Shown: piece after piece, positions 25,319-33,652 of the stretch
How the letters are laid out: each line of letters opens with the position of its first letter
Position numbering within the stretch: the first letter of the stretch is position 1
Origin: Deltaproteobacteria bacterium
GTDB taxonomy: Bacteria > Desulfobacterota > Syntrophia > Syntrophales > Smithellaceae
Assembly: GCA_022710585.1 (NCBI GenBank)
Contig: JAKLGV010000014.1
Span: 1-64,000, forward strand
Direction of reading: 5' to 3'
Length of the DNA: 64,000 nt
The notes under the pieces: model-generated
The model's database searches: none
Told to the model about the DNA's origin: nothing
Seen by the model: the letters and a program-made list of their open reading frames with translations, nothing else
Program-made: the position numbers and the translations under genes

Positions 25319-26005
25319 TTAGCCATATTTTTCCAGAAACTTCTCCTTAATCTCCATCATATGTTGTTGAGGATTTCTTTTTTCTCTGAACATTTCCGTT
25401 AAGCCCAATGGATAACCATCCGACAGGGCCGCTAAATGGCGTATCTCATTGTCTGTCCAGTCAAAATGATTTTGACCGGCATAACCACGCACGAGACTTT
25501 CTACATCCTGTTTTTTGAGGTGTCGCAGTTTCAAGGTTGTTGCAGGCATGAGTTGAGCTTTAAGATCAAACAAATCTTTTTGCGGCAGAAATTTTTCAAC
25601 AACGGCAATAAATTGAAAATGCTGTTCCAGAATCAGATGGCGGAGGAATATTTTCTTCTGAACTGTTATTTGCGCAATGTTGTCCAAAACAATAACCGGT
25701 TTGTGCTGCTTTGCTGTATTTGCATTGGCAATACGATAACGCATGGATTTGTATCTCATTTTGTTTCCCTGATTTTTAATTCTTCGGGGAATGTCCAGCG
25801 CTTTCATCAGTGTTTCGCTCATTTTGCCGGGCGTTTGACTGAAATCGACAAAAATAAATTTTCTGTCTTCAGCGAAAGCTTTCGCTATTTCCTTAATCAA
25901 ACTTGTTCGCCCAACACCGAACTTGCCGGCAAGAATGACATTAATGCCGTCATTCAATGATTCTATAATTTCCTTCTGTTCGTTTTTGCGTCCGACAAAT
26001 AACAT
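25319..26005 (-). CDS. Small P-loop ATPase co-transcribed with the dynamin-like GTPase
   Basis: This 228-residue AAA/STAND-like nucleotide-binding protein shows a P-loop GKFGVGRTS (27-35), in which the usual GKT lysine is arginine, and a Walker B-like VIVLDN (104-109). A C-terminal winged-helix-like segment (LSDGYPLGLTEMFRE) follows. This arrangement resembles archaeal-type ATPase/Orc-Cdc6-like switches. The Lys-to-Arg change could weaken ATP hydrolysis. ATG 26005 with GAGAG upstream starts 30 bases after the GTPase stop, so both genes are read from the fluoride riboswitch leader. No function is established; a partner or regulator of the dynamin-like protein is the simplest inference. Confidence 0.7.
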   Translation of the reverse strand: MLFVGRKNEQKEIIESLNDGINVILAGKFGVGRTSLIKEIAKAFAEDRKFIFVDFSQTPGKMSETLMKALDIPRRIKNQGNKMRYKSMRYRIANANTAKQHKPVIVLDNIAQITVQKKIFLRHLILEQHFQFIAVVEKFLPQKDLFDLKAQLMPATTLKLRHLKKQDVESLVRGYAGQNHFDWTDNEIRHLAALSDGYPLGLTEMFREKRNPQQHMMEIKEKFLEKYG

Positions 26006-26035
26006 TATGATTCTCTCAAAATTTTGCCAAACCAA

Positions 26036-27691
26036 TTAAACCGTGTGTTTTTCTATTTGATCAATGAACTTTTTGATGTCTTCGGTTTGTCCCTGTGTAC
26101 CGGAAATCAATGCGTCTATCGTGGCCAGTTCTTCATGGATATAATTGACGGCCTGCACGCGCATTTCTTCGATGGCATGATTGACGCTCTTTTCCCACTG
26201 GTAGGCGAGGCGGGACAGATTGATTTCCACTTCTTTCGGGATGCCTTCAATAAAATGGCGCTCGAAGACCTTGCGGAATAATAGCATCGGGATGAAAAAC
26301 CAGATCAGGTCCAGATGAATATCGAATGCTTTGGTAAAGGAAATATCCGGATGGTCGGGTTCGATGACATCGATTTTCCATTGAACTTCCGTCATCTTTA
26401 CACCCAGCACTTTTTCGATATTATCACCCAGAAAATTACAGAAGGCTTCCAGAGAACGGGAAAAAGCAGCGTGCGCTTTTTTCATAGTACCCAGAAAATG
26501 GTGATGTTCGTTCCTGGAAATCAGACGCATTTCTTCGGAGAGCGTCTCCGACACCCAGAATTCGTATTTCCGGGATAACGTCCAGAGATTTCCTTTCCAG
26601 GATGGAAGATCTCTTTCCAATTTGTTCATGACCTTTTTTGTCAGCGGCGTTCTAAACTTTTCCAGATAGGTTTCAATCATCGGTCGGGTCTGCCGCTGGT
26701 GCTCACGGGAAATGATGCCCATTTCTTCCTGTACGATATCTTCATTCACTTTTTCGTTGAGAATCCTGTTGCGCAGACTCTCCCGATTCATATCTGCCTG
26801 CAACGATGAATTGAGGGCAATCTTCAGATAGTTCAGGCAGCTTTGCGAAAGGGACCCGACTTTATGATTCAGGATTCTCAGGAACTCGGCGTCACGGTCG
26901 GCGCAAATGGTTTTCAAAATATTGTCGTCAATCAGTTGCTTGTAGGCGTCCGTATTGCCTTTGGTTGAATAGAGATAAACCGGAAGGGTGCGGTGCAGCT
27001 CCCGCTGGAGGGTCTCCTGGAAGAATGTGATCACTTCCTTTTGCTGATCCGGTGAAAGAAGATCGGCTTTGGTCAGCAGCAAAATGATATTCGGTGTGTG
27101 CGCAATTAGTTCGCGAATCAGTTCCAGGTCGTGTTCCGATAAGGGCCGGTCGGAACTCACCGCCAAAAGCGCCGTGCCAACGGAAGGAAGCCATTCCTCT
27201 GAAGCGGATTGATGATATTTGTAAACGCTGCCCAGTCCCGGCGTGTCCACGAGGCGTAAACCGGAATATTTCTTCAGAAACGGCAGTTCAATGTCGACGA
27301 TGGACACATTTTTCGAGTTGCACGGATTTTCGGCTTCGGATGTAAAGTTTACAACCTCAGCTAAAGGAACTTCGGTGGTGTGTCCGTCGAAGTGCCGCAC
27401 GATGGCCATTTCTTTCGCTCCATATTGCAGACGCGTGATGGCTGTTGTTACCGGAATCGCGCCGACGGGCAAAACGTTTTGCCCCAGAAGACTGTTTAAG
27501 AAGGAACTTTTTCCCGCCTTGAATTGTCCCAGTACTGCCACATCAATGGGCGGATTTTCAGCGAGCAGTAATTGCACGGCTTCCAGTTGACGATTCAGGG
27601 AAAGTATCTGGAAACGGGAGCAGGCATCTGTAATGATTTTCAAATGACTGCGGATTGCCGGAATTGATTCTTGGTTTGAGGTTTGATCCAT
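26036..27691 (-). CDS. Bacterial dynamin-like GTPase under a fluoride riboswitch
   Basis: This large GTPase of 551 residues belongs to the dynamin superfamily. G1 is GQFKAGKSS (55-63), a threonine in PVTTAITRL (about 80-88) serves as G2, G3 is DTPGLGS (149-155) and G4 is TKAD (207-210). Long helices follow, as expected for a stalk. A hydrophobic segment near 450-470 (LIWFFIPMLLF) is a likely membrane-inserting paddle. Bacterial dynamin-like proteins remodel or protect the inner membrane. The leader RNA is a fluoride riboswitch whose terminator hairpin ends next to the start codon and contains the GGGAG ribosome binding site. The gene is followed by a small ATPase. Expression is therefore predicted to rise with fluoride, an association I do not recall being described. 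Confidence 0.88.
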   Translation of the reverse strand: MDQTSNQESIPAIRSHLKIITDACSRFQILSLNRQLEAVQLLLAENPPIDVAVLGQFKAGKSSFLNSLLGQNVLPVGAIPVTTAITRLQYGAKEMAIVRHFDGHTTEVPLAEVVNFTSEAENPCNSKNVSIVDIELPFLKKYSGLRLVDTPGLGSVYKYHQSASEEWLPSVGTALLAVSSDRPLSEHDLELIRELIAHTPNIILLLTKADLLSPDQQKEVITFFQETLQRELHRTLPVYLYSTKGNTDAYKQLIDDNILKTICADRDAEFLRILNHKVGSLSQSCLNYLKIALNSSLQADMNRESLRNRILNEKVNEDIVQEEMGIISREHQRQTRPMIETYLEKFRTPLTKKVMNKLERDLPSWKGNLWTLSRKYEFWVSETLSEEMRLISRNEHHHFLGTMKKAHAAFSRSLEAFCNFLGDNIEKVLGVKMTEVQWKIDVIEPDHPDISFTKAFDIHLDLIWFFIPMLLFRKVFERHFIEGIPKEVEINLSRLAYQWEKSVNHAIEEMRVQAVNYIHEELATIDALISGTQGQTEDIKKFIDQIEKHTV

Positions 27692-27729
27692 AATAAAAAA
27701 CTCCCACAGATGTATTTTCTGCAGGAGTT
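27691..27729 (-). terminator. Riboswitch-controlled intrinsic terminator overlapping the ribosome binding site
   Basis: On the minus strand AACTCC (27729-27724) pairs with GGAGTT (27704-27699), extended by CAG/CTG pairing, and is followed by TTTTTTATT directly before ATG 27691. AACTCC is also the 3' half of the riboswitch pseudoknot, so the two structures exclude each other. The 3' arm GGGAG doubles as the Shine-Dalgarno sequence, allowing control of both transcription and translation. Confidence 0.85.
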
Positions 27730-27773
27730 ATCAGCAATGATTGCGGTTATTTCAGGTGAACTCCATCACCTGT
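27721..27773 (-). ncRNA. Fluoride riboswitch (crcB motif) aptamer
   Basis: Read on the minus strand, the stem AGGTGA/TCACCT encloses a TGGAGT loop (27772-27753). It is followed by AAATAACCGC, a short stem (CAATCATTG) and GCTGATAACTCCTGC. Aligned with the known crcB motif (GGnGAUGGnnUUCnCC ... AACCGC ... GCUGAUnnnnCCUnC), all conserved positions agree. The pseudoknot between loop GGAGTT and downstream AACTCC is perfect. This class binds fluoride with magnesium and usually turns on fluoride exporters (CrcB/Fluc, ClcF) or fluoride-sensitive enzymes. Here the regulated gene is a dynamin-like GTPase. Confidence 0.92.
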
Positions 27774-27789
27774 TGGTATGTTTGCGGCA

Positions 27790-27818
27790 ACCATATTGAA
27801 AAAAGACCATTTCGTCAA
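27790..27818 (-). promoter_or_regulatory. Sigma70 promoter of the riboswitch transcript
   Basis: On the minus strand TTGACG (27818-27813) and TATGGT (27795-27790) are separated by exactly 17 bases. The predicted start lies about 10 bases before the aptamer. The promoter begins 19 bases after the upstream HD gene stop, so the leader is transcribed independently of that gene. Confidence 0.75.
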
Positions 27819-27836
27819 TATGATAATTGGATGATT

Positions 27837-28721
27837 TCATACCACAAACATCGGGCGGCAAAACTTTATTTTATGCCGGTTGTCGCAGGATGTGCAGGTC
27901 ATCTCCAGATGAATTTCCGTACACTTCACTCCCTGTTCAATCCACGTTTGTTTTACTTCCATAGAGGCCCCGCAATTACATGTCGATGGCATAACCACTT
28001 CCAGGTCCACATCGGATACCCGAGTATGTTCAATGCGGGCTTCAAACAGGCCGTCTTCCTTGAGGGCATTGAGAAAGTGATGAATGAAATAAATCGTGTC
28101 TGTAGATCTGCGTTCAGCTAAAGCGCGACCGGTTTTTGTATAAAATCTGCGGGCGGCGTACCGTGCATAGGTTAATTCTACCGTCAAATCGGTGATCATA
28201 TCTGTCGTTATCCCCTGACCGCGCAGACCCGATTTGATGAAATAGTTGGCAATGCCGAGCAGGCCGATTTTATCCAGATTGTCGGCGTCGAATAAAACCA
28301 TGCTCAAAGGTGTTTGCTTAAAGTCATCACGATAAAGCTGGCGTATAGCGTCGGATACATCTTCTATGACAGTCTGTTCCAGGCCGTCTTTCCCTGTCAA
28401 ATGTTGCAGGACCTCGATTGAGTATTCTTCTTCAGGCTTATTTCCTTCATGGTATTTTCCGCCATAAAACTTGCCGGCATCATGAAACAGTCCGGCGAGT
28501 TCGGCTCGCAAAGGATCAACACCTTCCTGCAATGCCAGACGCACGGCATAGGCTGCGACCCGCTCAAGGTGTCCCATTAATGTATCCGGGGCCTTGATGG
28601 TACTGCTGTAGGCGGATTCTTCCCGACGGATGTGTTGGCCTAATGCATTACGAATTGATGTTAATCGGGAATTGAAATCCGGTTCAATTACCTGCGTTGA
28701 AGTACCCGCTTTTTTATTCAT
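27837..28721 (-). CDS. HD-domain phosphohydrolase with C-terminal zinc-ribbon-like segment
   Basis: This soluble protein of 294 residues has an HD metal-dependent phosphohydrolase domain: H (GHLERVA, about 50), HD (GLFHDAGKFYG, about 80), and D (LFDADNLDKIG, about 145). These are the expected metal ligands. The C terminus has paired cysteines (STCNCGASM, then CTEIHLEMTCTSCD and FC), suggesting a zinc ribbon. HD proteins of this size often act on nucleotides such as (p)ppGpp, dNTPs or cyclic nucleotides, but the substrate is not evident. Its stop lies just before the riboswitch promoter, so despite adjacency it is not part of the fluoride-controlled transcript. Confidence 0.78.
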   Translation of the reverse strand: MNKKAGTSTQVIEPDFNSRLTSIRNALGQHIRREESAYSSTIKAPDTLMGHLERVAAYAVRLALQEGVDPLRAELAGLFHDAGKFYGGKYHEGNKPEEEYSIEVLQHLTGKDGLEQTVIEDVSDAIRQLYRDDFKQTPLSMVLFDADNLDKIGLLGIANYFIKSGLRGQGITTDMITDLTVELTYARYAARRFYTKTGRALAERRSTDTIYFIHHFLNALKEDGLFEARIEHTRVSDVDLEVVMPSTCNCGASMEVKQTWIEQGVKCTEIHLEMTCTSCDNRHKIKFCRPMFVV

Positions 28722-28815
28722 CAGATAAATGATCCTTTGTTTAAATTCTTCAGGAGATTTTTGAGCGGATTATAATAAAAAAAATGGATATTGAAAAGAG
28801 GCGGGCACCGTTTCT

Positions 28816-29508
28816 TTAAGTATGGTTCACCTCAAACTCTTTGGCCAGCAGAATAGCGCTTTCCTTTTCCTGTTCCAGATAATCTTCGATGTTCTTTCCA
28901 ACCAGATCCGTCCGCTTTTCCAGATAAGGGGTGATGCTTTTGAGAAAGAATTCCAGGTTTGTTTTCAGATCATACTTCCGTTTGAATAGGGTCGCGTACA
29001 TCATGCGCTTTTTGGTGGGCCAGAGATTGAGTATTAAGCGTTCCAGAATAGGATTGTCGACAATTTTAATGGCGACAGTCATAAAATCAAAAATGGCATT
29101 ATAATAGCCGTCAAAATCCGATTTTTCCGCGCACTCTTCCATCGTTTGAAAAAAAGGCAGAATCTGAGCCAGATTTTCGTCCGAGATTTGCGAAAATCCC
29201 CTTTGAGCCAGCAGCAAATAGAGCGACTTGAGCACGTCGTATAAATCTTCAATAAATTTTATGGAAAATCCGGCAACAACGGCGCCCCGGCGCGGCACAA
29301 ATTCCACCAGAAACTGCTGATTGAGAATGTAAAGGGCCTCCCGGACCGGACTGCGGCTGACGCCTAACTCCTCAGCTATCTTCGCTTCAAAAAGACGCTC
29401 TCCGGGCTTGATTTCCATGTGAATAATCTTTTCGGCAAGATATTCCGCGATTTGATCCGGCAATTGAGCCGCGCTGCTGAATTTTTTTGATATTTTTTCT
29501 TTTTTCAT
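28816..29508 (-). CDS. GntR-family (FadR/FCD type) transcriptional regulator
   Basis: This DNA-binding repressor of 230 residues has an N-terminal winged helix (residues about 20-85) showing the GntR signature IKPGERLFEAKIAEELGVSR and SPVREALYIL. The helical C-terminal half (about 95-220) corresponds to the FCD ligand-binding domain, which in FadR-like proteins senses acids or acyl-CoA. It is divergent from the SCP2/alcohol/aldehyde dehydrogenase operon and probably controls it through the TTGTC-N7-GACAA site between them. ATG 29508 starts the family-like region; the longer upstream frame is not supported. Confidence 0.88.
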   Translation of the reverse strand: MKKEKISKKFSSAAQLPDQIAEYLAEKIIHMEIKPGERLFEAKIAEELGVSRSPVREALYILNQQFLVEFVPRRGAVVAGFSIKFIEDLYDVLKSLYLLLAQRGFSQISDENLAQILPFFQTMEECAEKSDFDGYYNAIFDFMTVAIKIVDNPILERLILNLWPTKKRMMYATLFKRKYDLKTNLEFFLKSITPYLEKRTDLVGKNIEDYLEQEKESAILLAKEFEVNHT

Positions 29509-29678
29509 CGTAATTTGCTTCCGGTAATAAATGTTTGAAGAACATATCACAGAATTTTAAATTAAGGTATCCTAATTTGAAAAAACCCTATGTTAATAAT
29601 GACATACAACATACAATCCAGAAAAATCATAAAATAACAAATAGTTCGTAACATTTTCTAATAATTAAAAATTATCTG

Positions 29679-29726
29679 TTGACAATATTTAAACACTATA
29701 ATATGTCGATTGTCGACAGTAGACAA
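29679..29726. promoter_or_regulatory. Probable operator and promoter between the GntR gene and the dehydrogenase operon
   Basis: TTGACA (29679-29684) and TATAAT (29697-29702) occur but are only 12 bases apart, so the exact -35/-10 pairing is uncertain. TTGTC (29710-29714) and GACAA (29722-29726) form an inverted repeat of the size bound by GntR/FadR-type dimers. The 29509-29895 interval is strongly AT-rich and holds no other gene. Confidence 0.5.
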
Positions 29727-29895
29727 ACAATCTTCTCGAAATAAATAAAAAAACAGGCAGTCAATATGCGGTTGGAAATCAAAACGGGTATTGATGAGTT
29801 CAAAGATATTCAGGATTCAAGGCATCTTTTTTCAGATGTCCGGATTGAAGACTGGGGATCATCTTTTTACAAAAATTCATATTAAGGGGGGGGAT

Positions 29896-30429
29896 ATGGG
29901 AAACGCTACAATTTATCGGGAAATTGAACCATCCGAAAAATGGCTGAAGACACAAATAACAAGGCTGTGTCTTTATTTTCTCGGTATGGGAATTGAAACG
30001 GCATATAAAAATGTGCCGGAGGTGAAAAAGGAAATGGATTCTTTGCCGGATACATTTTCTTTTTGTTTCACCGTTCTGAACGGCCCATCCATGATGATTT
30101 TAAAGAATGGCAATCGGGTCAAATATGTCGGCGAAAAAGAATCCTATCATGCCGATCTGGAACTGGTGCTCAAAAACATTGAATTCGCCTATCTGATGAT
30201 GACCGGCCGCATCAGCACGCCCGACGCAATTTACCATAATCGCCAGTTTGTCCGGGGCAATCTGGGTCACATGATGCTGATGATCAGGGTGATGAACGCC
30301 GCCCAGGCGCTTTTGTTCCCCAATTTACTTTTACGCTTTTACATTAAGAAGGTGCCGCGCTTAACCATGAGAACCATGATCAACCGCGCGAAAGCCTATA
30401 CCAACGCAACCATCGGATTTTTTGCCTAG
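29896..30429 (+). CDS. SCP2 sterol-binding-like domain protein
   Basis: This small cytoplasmic protein of 177 residues is related to SCP2-type lipid carriers. A mid-domain beta strand region (FCFTVLNGPSMMILKNG) leads to the typical helix-loop ADLELVLKNIEFAYLMMTGR, then ISTPDAIYHNRQFVRGNLG and a hydrophobic C-terminal helix. SCP2-fold proteins bind acyl chains, acyl-CoA or sterol-like lipids. Encoded 25 bases before an alcohol dehydrogenase and then an aldehyde dehydrogenase, it may present a long-chain alcohol or aldehyde to them, which is inference. AAGGGGGGGGAT directly before ATG 29896 sets the start. Confidence 0.75.
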   Translation: MGNATIYREIEPSEKWLKTQITRLCLYFLGMGIETAYKNVPEVKKEMDSLPDTFSFCFTVLNGPSMMILKNGNRVKYVGEKESYHADLELVLKNIEFAYLMMTGRISTPDAIYHNRQFVRGNLGHMMLMIRVMNAAQALLFPNLLLRFYIKKVPRLTMRTMINRAKAYTNATIGFFA

Positions 30430-30454
30430 AGACTTATTATAAAGGAGGGGTATT

Positions 30455-31666
30455 GTGAATACACAACAAAAGGAATCATGTCCGAAATATTTTGAATTTT
30501 TCAATTCCGTAAAAATCATTTCCGGTTATAAGGCACTGGGAAACATCTCCTCGGAGCTCGATCTGCTCGGGGCCAAAAGACCGATCATCATTACCGATAA
30601 AGGCGTGAGCAAGGCGGGATTGATTGATCATGTCGTGGACAGTTTCGGCGGAACTCCGGTGACGATTGGCGCGCTGTATGATGACACGCCCATCGATTCC
30701 TCCAATGTGGCCGTCAATGAAATTGCCGGAATCTACCGGCAGCAGGAATGCGACTCGATCATCGCCGTCGGAGGCGGTTCCGTGATCGACACCGCCAAAG
30801 GCGTGAATATCGTGATTTCCGAAGAGACGGACGACCTAATGAAGTTTACCGGCAATAACCGTCTGTCCAAACCGATGAAACCTTTTATTGTCATCCCCAC
30901 CACGGCGGGGACAGGCTCCGAAGTGACGATGGCGGCGGTCATCGCCAATCCCGCTCAGAATGTCAAGATGCAGTTTACGTCGCCGCTGATCCTGCCGAAA
31001 GTGGCCGTTCTCGATCCGGTCATGACCATGAGCATGCCGGCGAAAATCACCGCGGCAACAGCGATGGATGCCCTGACCCACGCGGTGGAAGCCTACATCG
31101 GGCCGCAGAAAAACCCGGTCAGCGATGCCTTCGCCTTTTCCGCCATCGAACTGATCAAAGACAATATTATCAGCGCCACAAAAAACGGCGGTGACAAGGA
31201 TGTTCGCTTAGCCATGGCCAACGCTTCCCTGCTGGCGGGGGTATCCTTCTCCAATTCCATGGTCGGCATCGTTCATGCGCTTGCGCATGCGACCGGCGGA
31301 TTATGCCATGTGCCGCACGGCGTCGCCAACGCCATTCTTCTGCCTCACGGCCTGGAATTTTACATCAGGAAATCACCGGAAACCGCCGGACGCATCGGCA
31401 AACTGCTGCGTTTTTTCATAGCGCCCGAAGACTACGCAAAGGTTCCGATCCATGAAAGGACGAAAAGCACGATTACCGCCATACGCGACATCAACAGCAA
31501 TCTGAACCAGCTTTGCGGTTTACCGCTGACGTTAACCCAGGCGGGCGTGACGAAAGATAAACTGGAATCGATCGCCAAAGCAGCCCTCAATGACGGCGCC
31601 ATCGCATTTTGCCCCGTCGAGGTAAGTTATGAGGAAGCACTGGAAGTATTACAGGCGGCTTACTAA
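30455..31666 (+). CDS. Iron-containing alcohol dehydrogenase
   Basis: This group III NAD(P)-dependent alcohol dehydrogenase of 403 residues has a nucleotide-binding GGGS in IIAVGGGSVIDTAKG, PTTAGTGSEVT, and metal ligands in DALTHAVEAYI and HALAHATGGLCHVPHG. It interconverts alcohols and aldehydes in the cytoplasm. The start is GTG 30455 with AAAGGAGGGG just upstream. It lies between the SCP2 protein and an aldehyde dehydrogenase and opposite a GntR regulator, suggesting inducible oxidation of an alcohol to acid or the reverse. Length and motifs are normal for the family. Confidence 0.92.
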   Translation: MNTQQKESCPKYFEFFNSVKIISGYKALGNISSELDLLGAKRPIIITDKGVSKAGLIDHVVDSFGGTPVTIGALYDDTPIDSSNVAVNEIAGIYRQQECDSIIAVGGGSVIDTAKGVNIVISEETDDLMKFTGNNRLSKPMKPFIVIPTTAGTGSEVTMAAVIANPAQNVKMQFTSPLILPKVAVLDPVMTMSMPAKITAATAMDALTHAVEAYIGPQKNPVSDAFAFSAIELIKDNIISATKNGGDKDVRLAMANASLLAGVSFSNSMVGIVHALAHATGGLCHVPHGVANAILLPHGLEFYIRKSPETAGRIGKLLRFFIAPEDYAKVPIHERTKSTITAIRDINSNLNQLCGLPLTLTQAGVTKDKLESIAKAALNDGAIAFCPVEVSYEEALEVLQAAY

Positions 31667-31720
31667 CGGATAAACATAACCGGCAAGAATTTTGATGACA
31701 AAATACAAGGGAGGAAAATT

Positions 31721-33355
31721 ATGAACACACAGGCTTCCAGCGCGGCAAGAAATTTAACGTTGGTCCGGGACAAGGATGCCCCGAAAAAAGATGCGACCGT
31801 TTGCACCAATCCCGCAACGGGTGACGTGATTGCCATATACCCGACGCATACCATAGAAGATGTTAAAACGGCGGTGCAGAACGCCCGCCAGGCTCAGCCC
31901 GCGTGGCAGGCCCTGCCTTTGAAAAAGAAAATCGCCTATGTCAAAAAATTTGCGGAATATATTCAGAAAAACTCGGCAAAGCTTGCCGAAATCATTTCGC
32001 AGGATAATGGGAAGACTGTTTTCGATGCCATGTTCGCCGAGGTGGGACCGGCCACACTGGCAACTTCATATTACTGCAAAAACGCCGCAAAGTTCCTGGC
32101 GGACAGAAAACTGAAAGCCGGCAACATCATGCTGATGAACAAGCGCAGCCGCATCGTCCGTGTGCCGTATGGTGTCGTGGGAATTATTTCGCCGTGGAAT
32201 TACCCGTTCGCCATTCCCTTTTCCGAAGTGGTCATGGGATTGCTGGCGGGAAATACCGTTATTTTAAAAGCGGCTTCGGAAACACAGGTGGTGGGCCACG
32301 CGCTCAAGGAATGCGTCGAATACGCCGGGCTTCCCGAGCATGTTTTCACGTATATCAACATGCCCGGCAGCAAGGCCGGAGACGCTTTTATTGATGCCGG
32401 CGTGGATAAGCTGTTCTTTACGGGCTCTGTTCCCATCGGAAAATATCTGATGAAAAAAGCGTCAGAGCGGCTGACGCCCCTCGTGCTGGAACTGGGCGGC
32501 AATGACGCGATGATCGTTTGCGATGACGCGGATCTGTATCGCGCCGCGTGCGGCGCCGTCTGGGCCGGGATGCAGAATGCGGGGCAGTCGTGCGGCGGCG
32601 TGGAAAGAATCTATGTGGATAAAAAAGTTTACCCTGAATTTTTATCCATTCTGAAACAAAGAGTTGAAAATCTCCGTGTCGGAGACGGAAAACAGGTGAC
32701 GACGGATATCGGCGCGATGACGACCCGGAAACAGATGATGACCGTTCAGGAACACATTGATGACGCGCTGGCTAAAGGCGCAAAAATCTTCGCGCAATCC
32801 CAATGCCCTCAAAACAGCAAGGGAAATTTTATGCCCTGTACGGTCCTGACGAACGTTGATCATGCGATGCTGGTGATGAAGGATGAAACGTTCGGGCCGG
32901 TTGTCGGCGTCATGCCTGTTGAAAACATGGATGAAGCCATAGCGCTGGCCAATGATTCCAATCTCGGCCTGACCTGTTCAGTCTGGTCCAAAAACAGGAA
33001 GAAAGCCGTTCAGATCGGCCGCCGGGTCATAGCGGGCGCAGTGATGATCAATGATCATCTGATGTGTCATGGTCTCGCCGAAACGCCCTGGGGAGGTTTC
33101 AAGGAAAGCGGCATCGGCCGGACGCACGGCGACATCGGCTTTGCCGAAATGACCCAACCGCAGGTTATCGTGGACGACATCCTGAGCACCATGCCTTTTG
33201 TCCGCAGAAATTTCTGGTGGCAGCCCTTTGAAAAGATGCAGTACGACGGCATGAAAGGTCTGATCGATTTATTTCACGGAAAGGGCTTCTGGGAGCGCTT
33301 CGTCGGACTCAACAAACTGGGACACGCCTTTTACAGAACATTTGTAACAAAATAA
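31721..33355 (+). CDS. Aldehyde dehydrogenase with extended C terminus
   Basis: This NAD(P)-dependent aldehyde dehydrogenase of 544 residues has the catalytic Cys291 in NAGQSCGGVE, general base Glu257 in LELGGND, SPWNYP, and the late ETFGPVVGV and PWGGFKESGIG motifs. It oxidises an aldehyde to the acid. The last 50 residues (after VDDILSTMP) extend beyond the usual end and are rich in aromatic and basic residues, possibly for membrane contact as in fatty aldehyde dehydrogenases. GGGAGGAAAATT precedes ATG 31721. It is the third gene of the GntR-linked operon, and a strong terminator follows at 33416. Confidence 0.92.
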   Translation: MNTQASSAARNLTLVRDKDAPKKDATVCTNPATGDVIAIYPTHTIEDVKTAVQNARQAQPAWQALPLKKKIAYVKKFAEYIQKNSAKLAEIISQDNGKTVFDAMFAEVGPATLATSYYCKNAAKFLADRKLKAGNIMLMNKRSRIVRVPYGVVGIISPWNYPFAIPFSEVVMGLLAGNTVILKAASETQVVGHALKECVEYAGLPEHVFTYINMPGSKAGDAFIDAGVDKLFFTGSVPIGKYLMKKASERLTPLVLELGGNDAMIVCDDADLYRAACGAVWAGMQNAGQSCGGVERIYVDKKVYPEFLSILKQRVENLRVGDGKQVTTDIGAMTTRKQMMTVQEHIDDALAKGAKIFAQSQCPQNSKGNFMPCTVLTNVDHAMLVMKDETFGPVVGVMPVENMDEAIALANDSNLGLTCSVWSKNRKKAVQIGRRVIAGAVMINDHLMCHGLAETPWGGFKESGIGRTHGDIGFAEMTQPQVIVDDILSTMPFVRRNFWWQPFEKMQYDGMKGLIDLFHGKGFWERFVGLNKLGHAFYRTFVTK

Positions 33356-33410
33356 AATGGAACAACCGCAGGACGATAGAACCAGCCAAGGATAAAATTT
33401 TCTCGCTGAA

Positions 33411-33444
33411 AAAAAGGCGCGCTTGCAAGTCGCGCCGTTTTTTT
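33411..33444 (+). terminator. Intrinsic terminator
   Basis: GGCGCG (33416-33421) pairs with CGCGCC (33431-33436) and is followed by GTTTTTTT, with an A run upstream. It ends the dehydrogenase operon. The remainder of 33356-33652 shows no gene. Confidence 0.88.
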
Positions 33445-33652
33445 AACCGCAACGTTCCCTTCATGCCCGGCCGTTCAACTATGCTCTTTCACGAGCAGCA
33501 ACATGCTTTCCTGCCCATGGGATTCATCTTTTCATTTTTCCGGAATTGAAGTAGGATTTCAGAAAATTAACTCAGACAACAGGCGCATTAAATTGAACGT
33601 GTGCCGGCAAAACAGGTGAACGAAATTGGAACAGATAAGGAGAAGTTAAAAA

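Noticed and set aside
27837-28721. HD-domain gene as part of the fluoride-controlled transcript
   Set aside because: It is upstream of the aptamer, and a separate promoter lies between its stop and the riboswitch, so the switch cannot control it in cis except for read-through.
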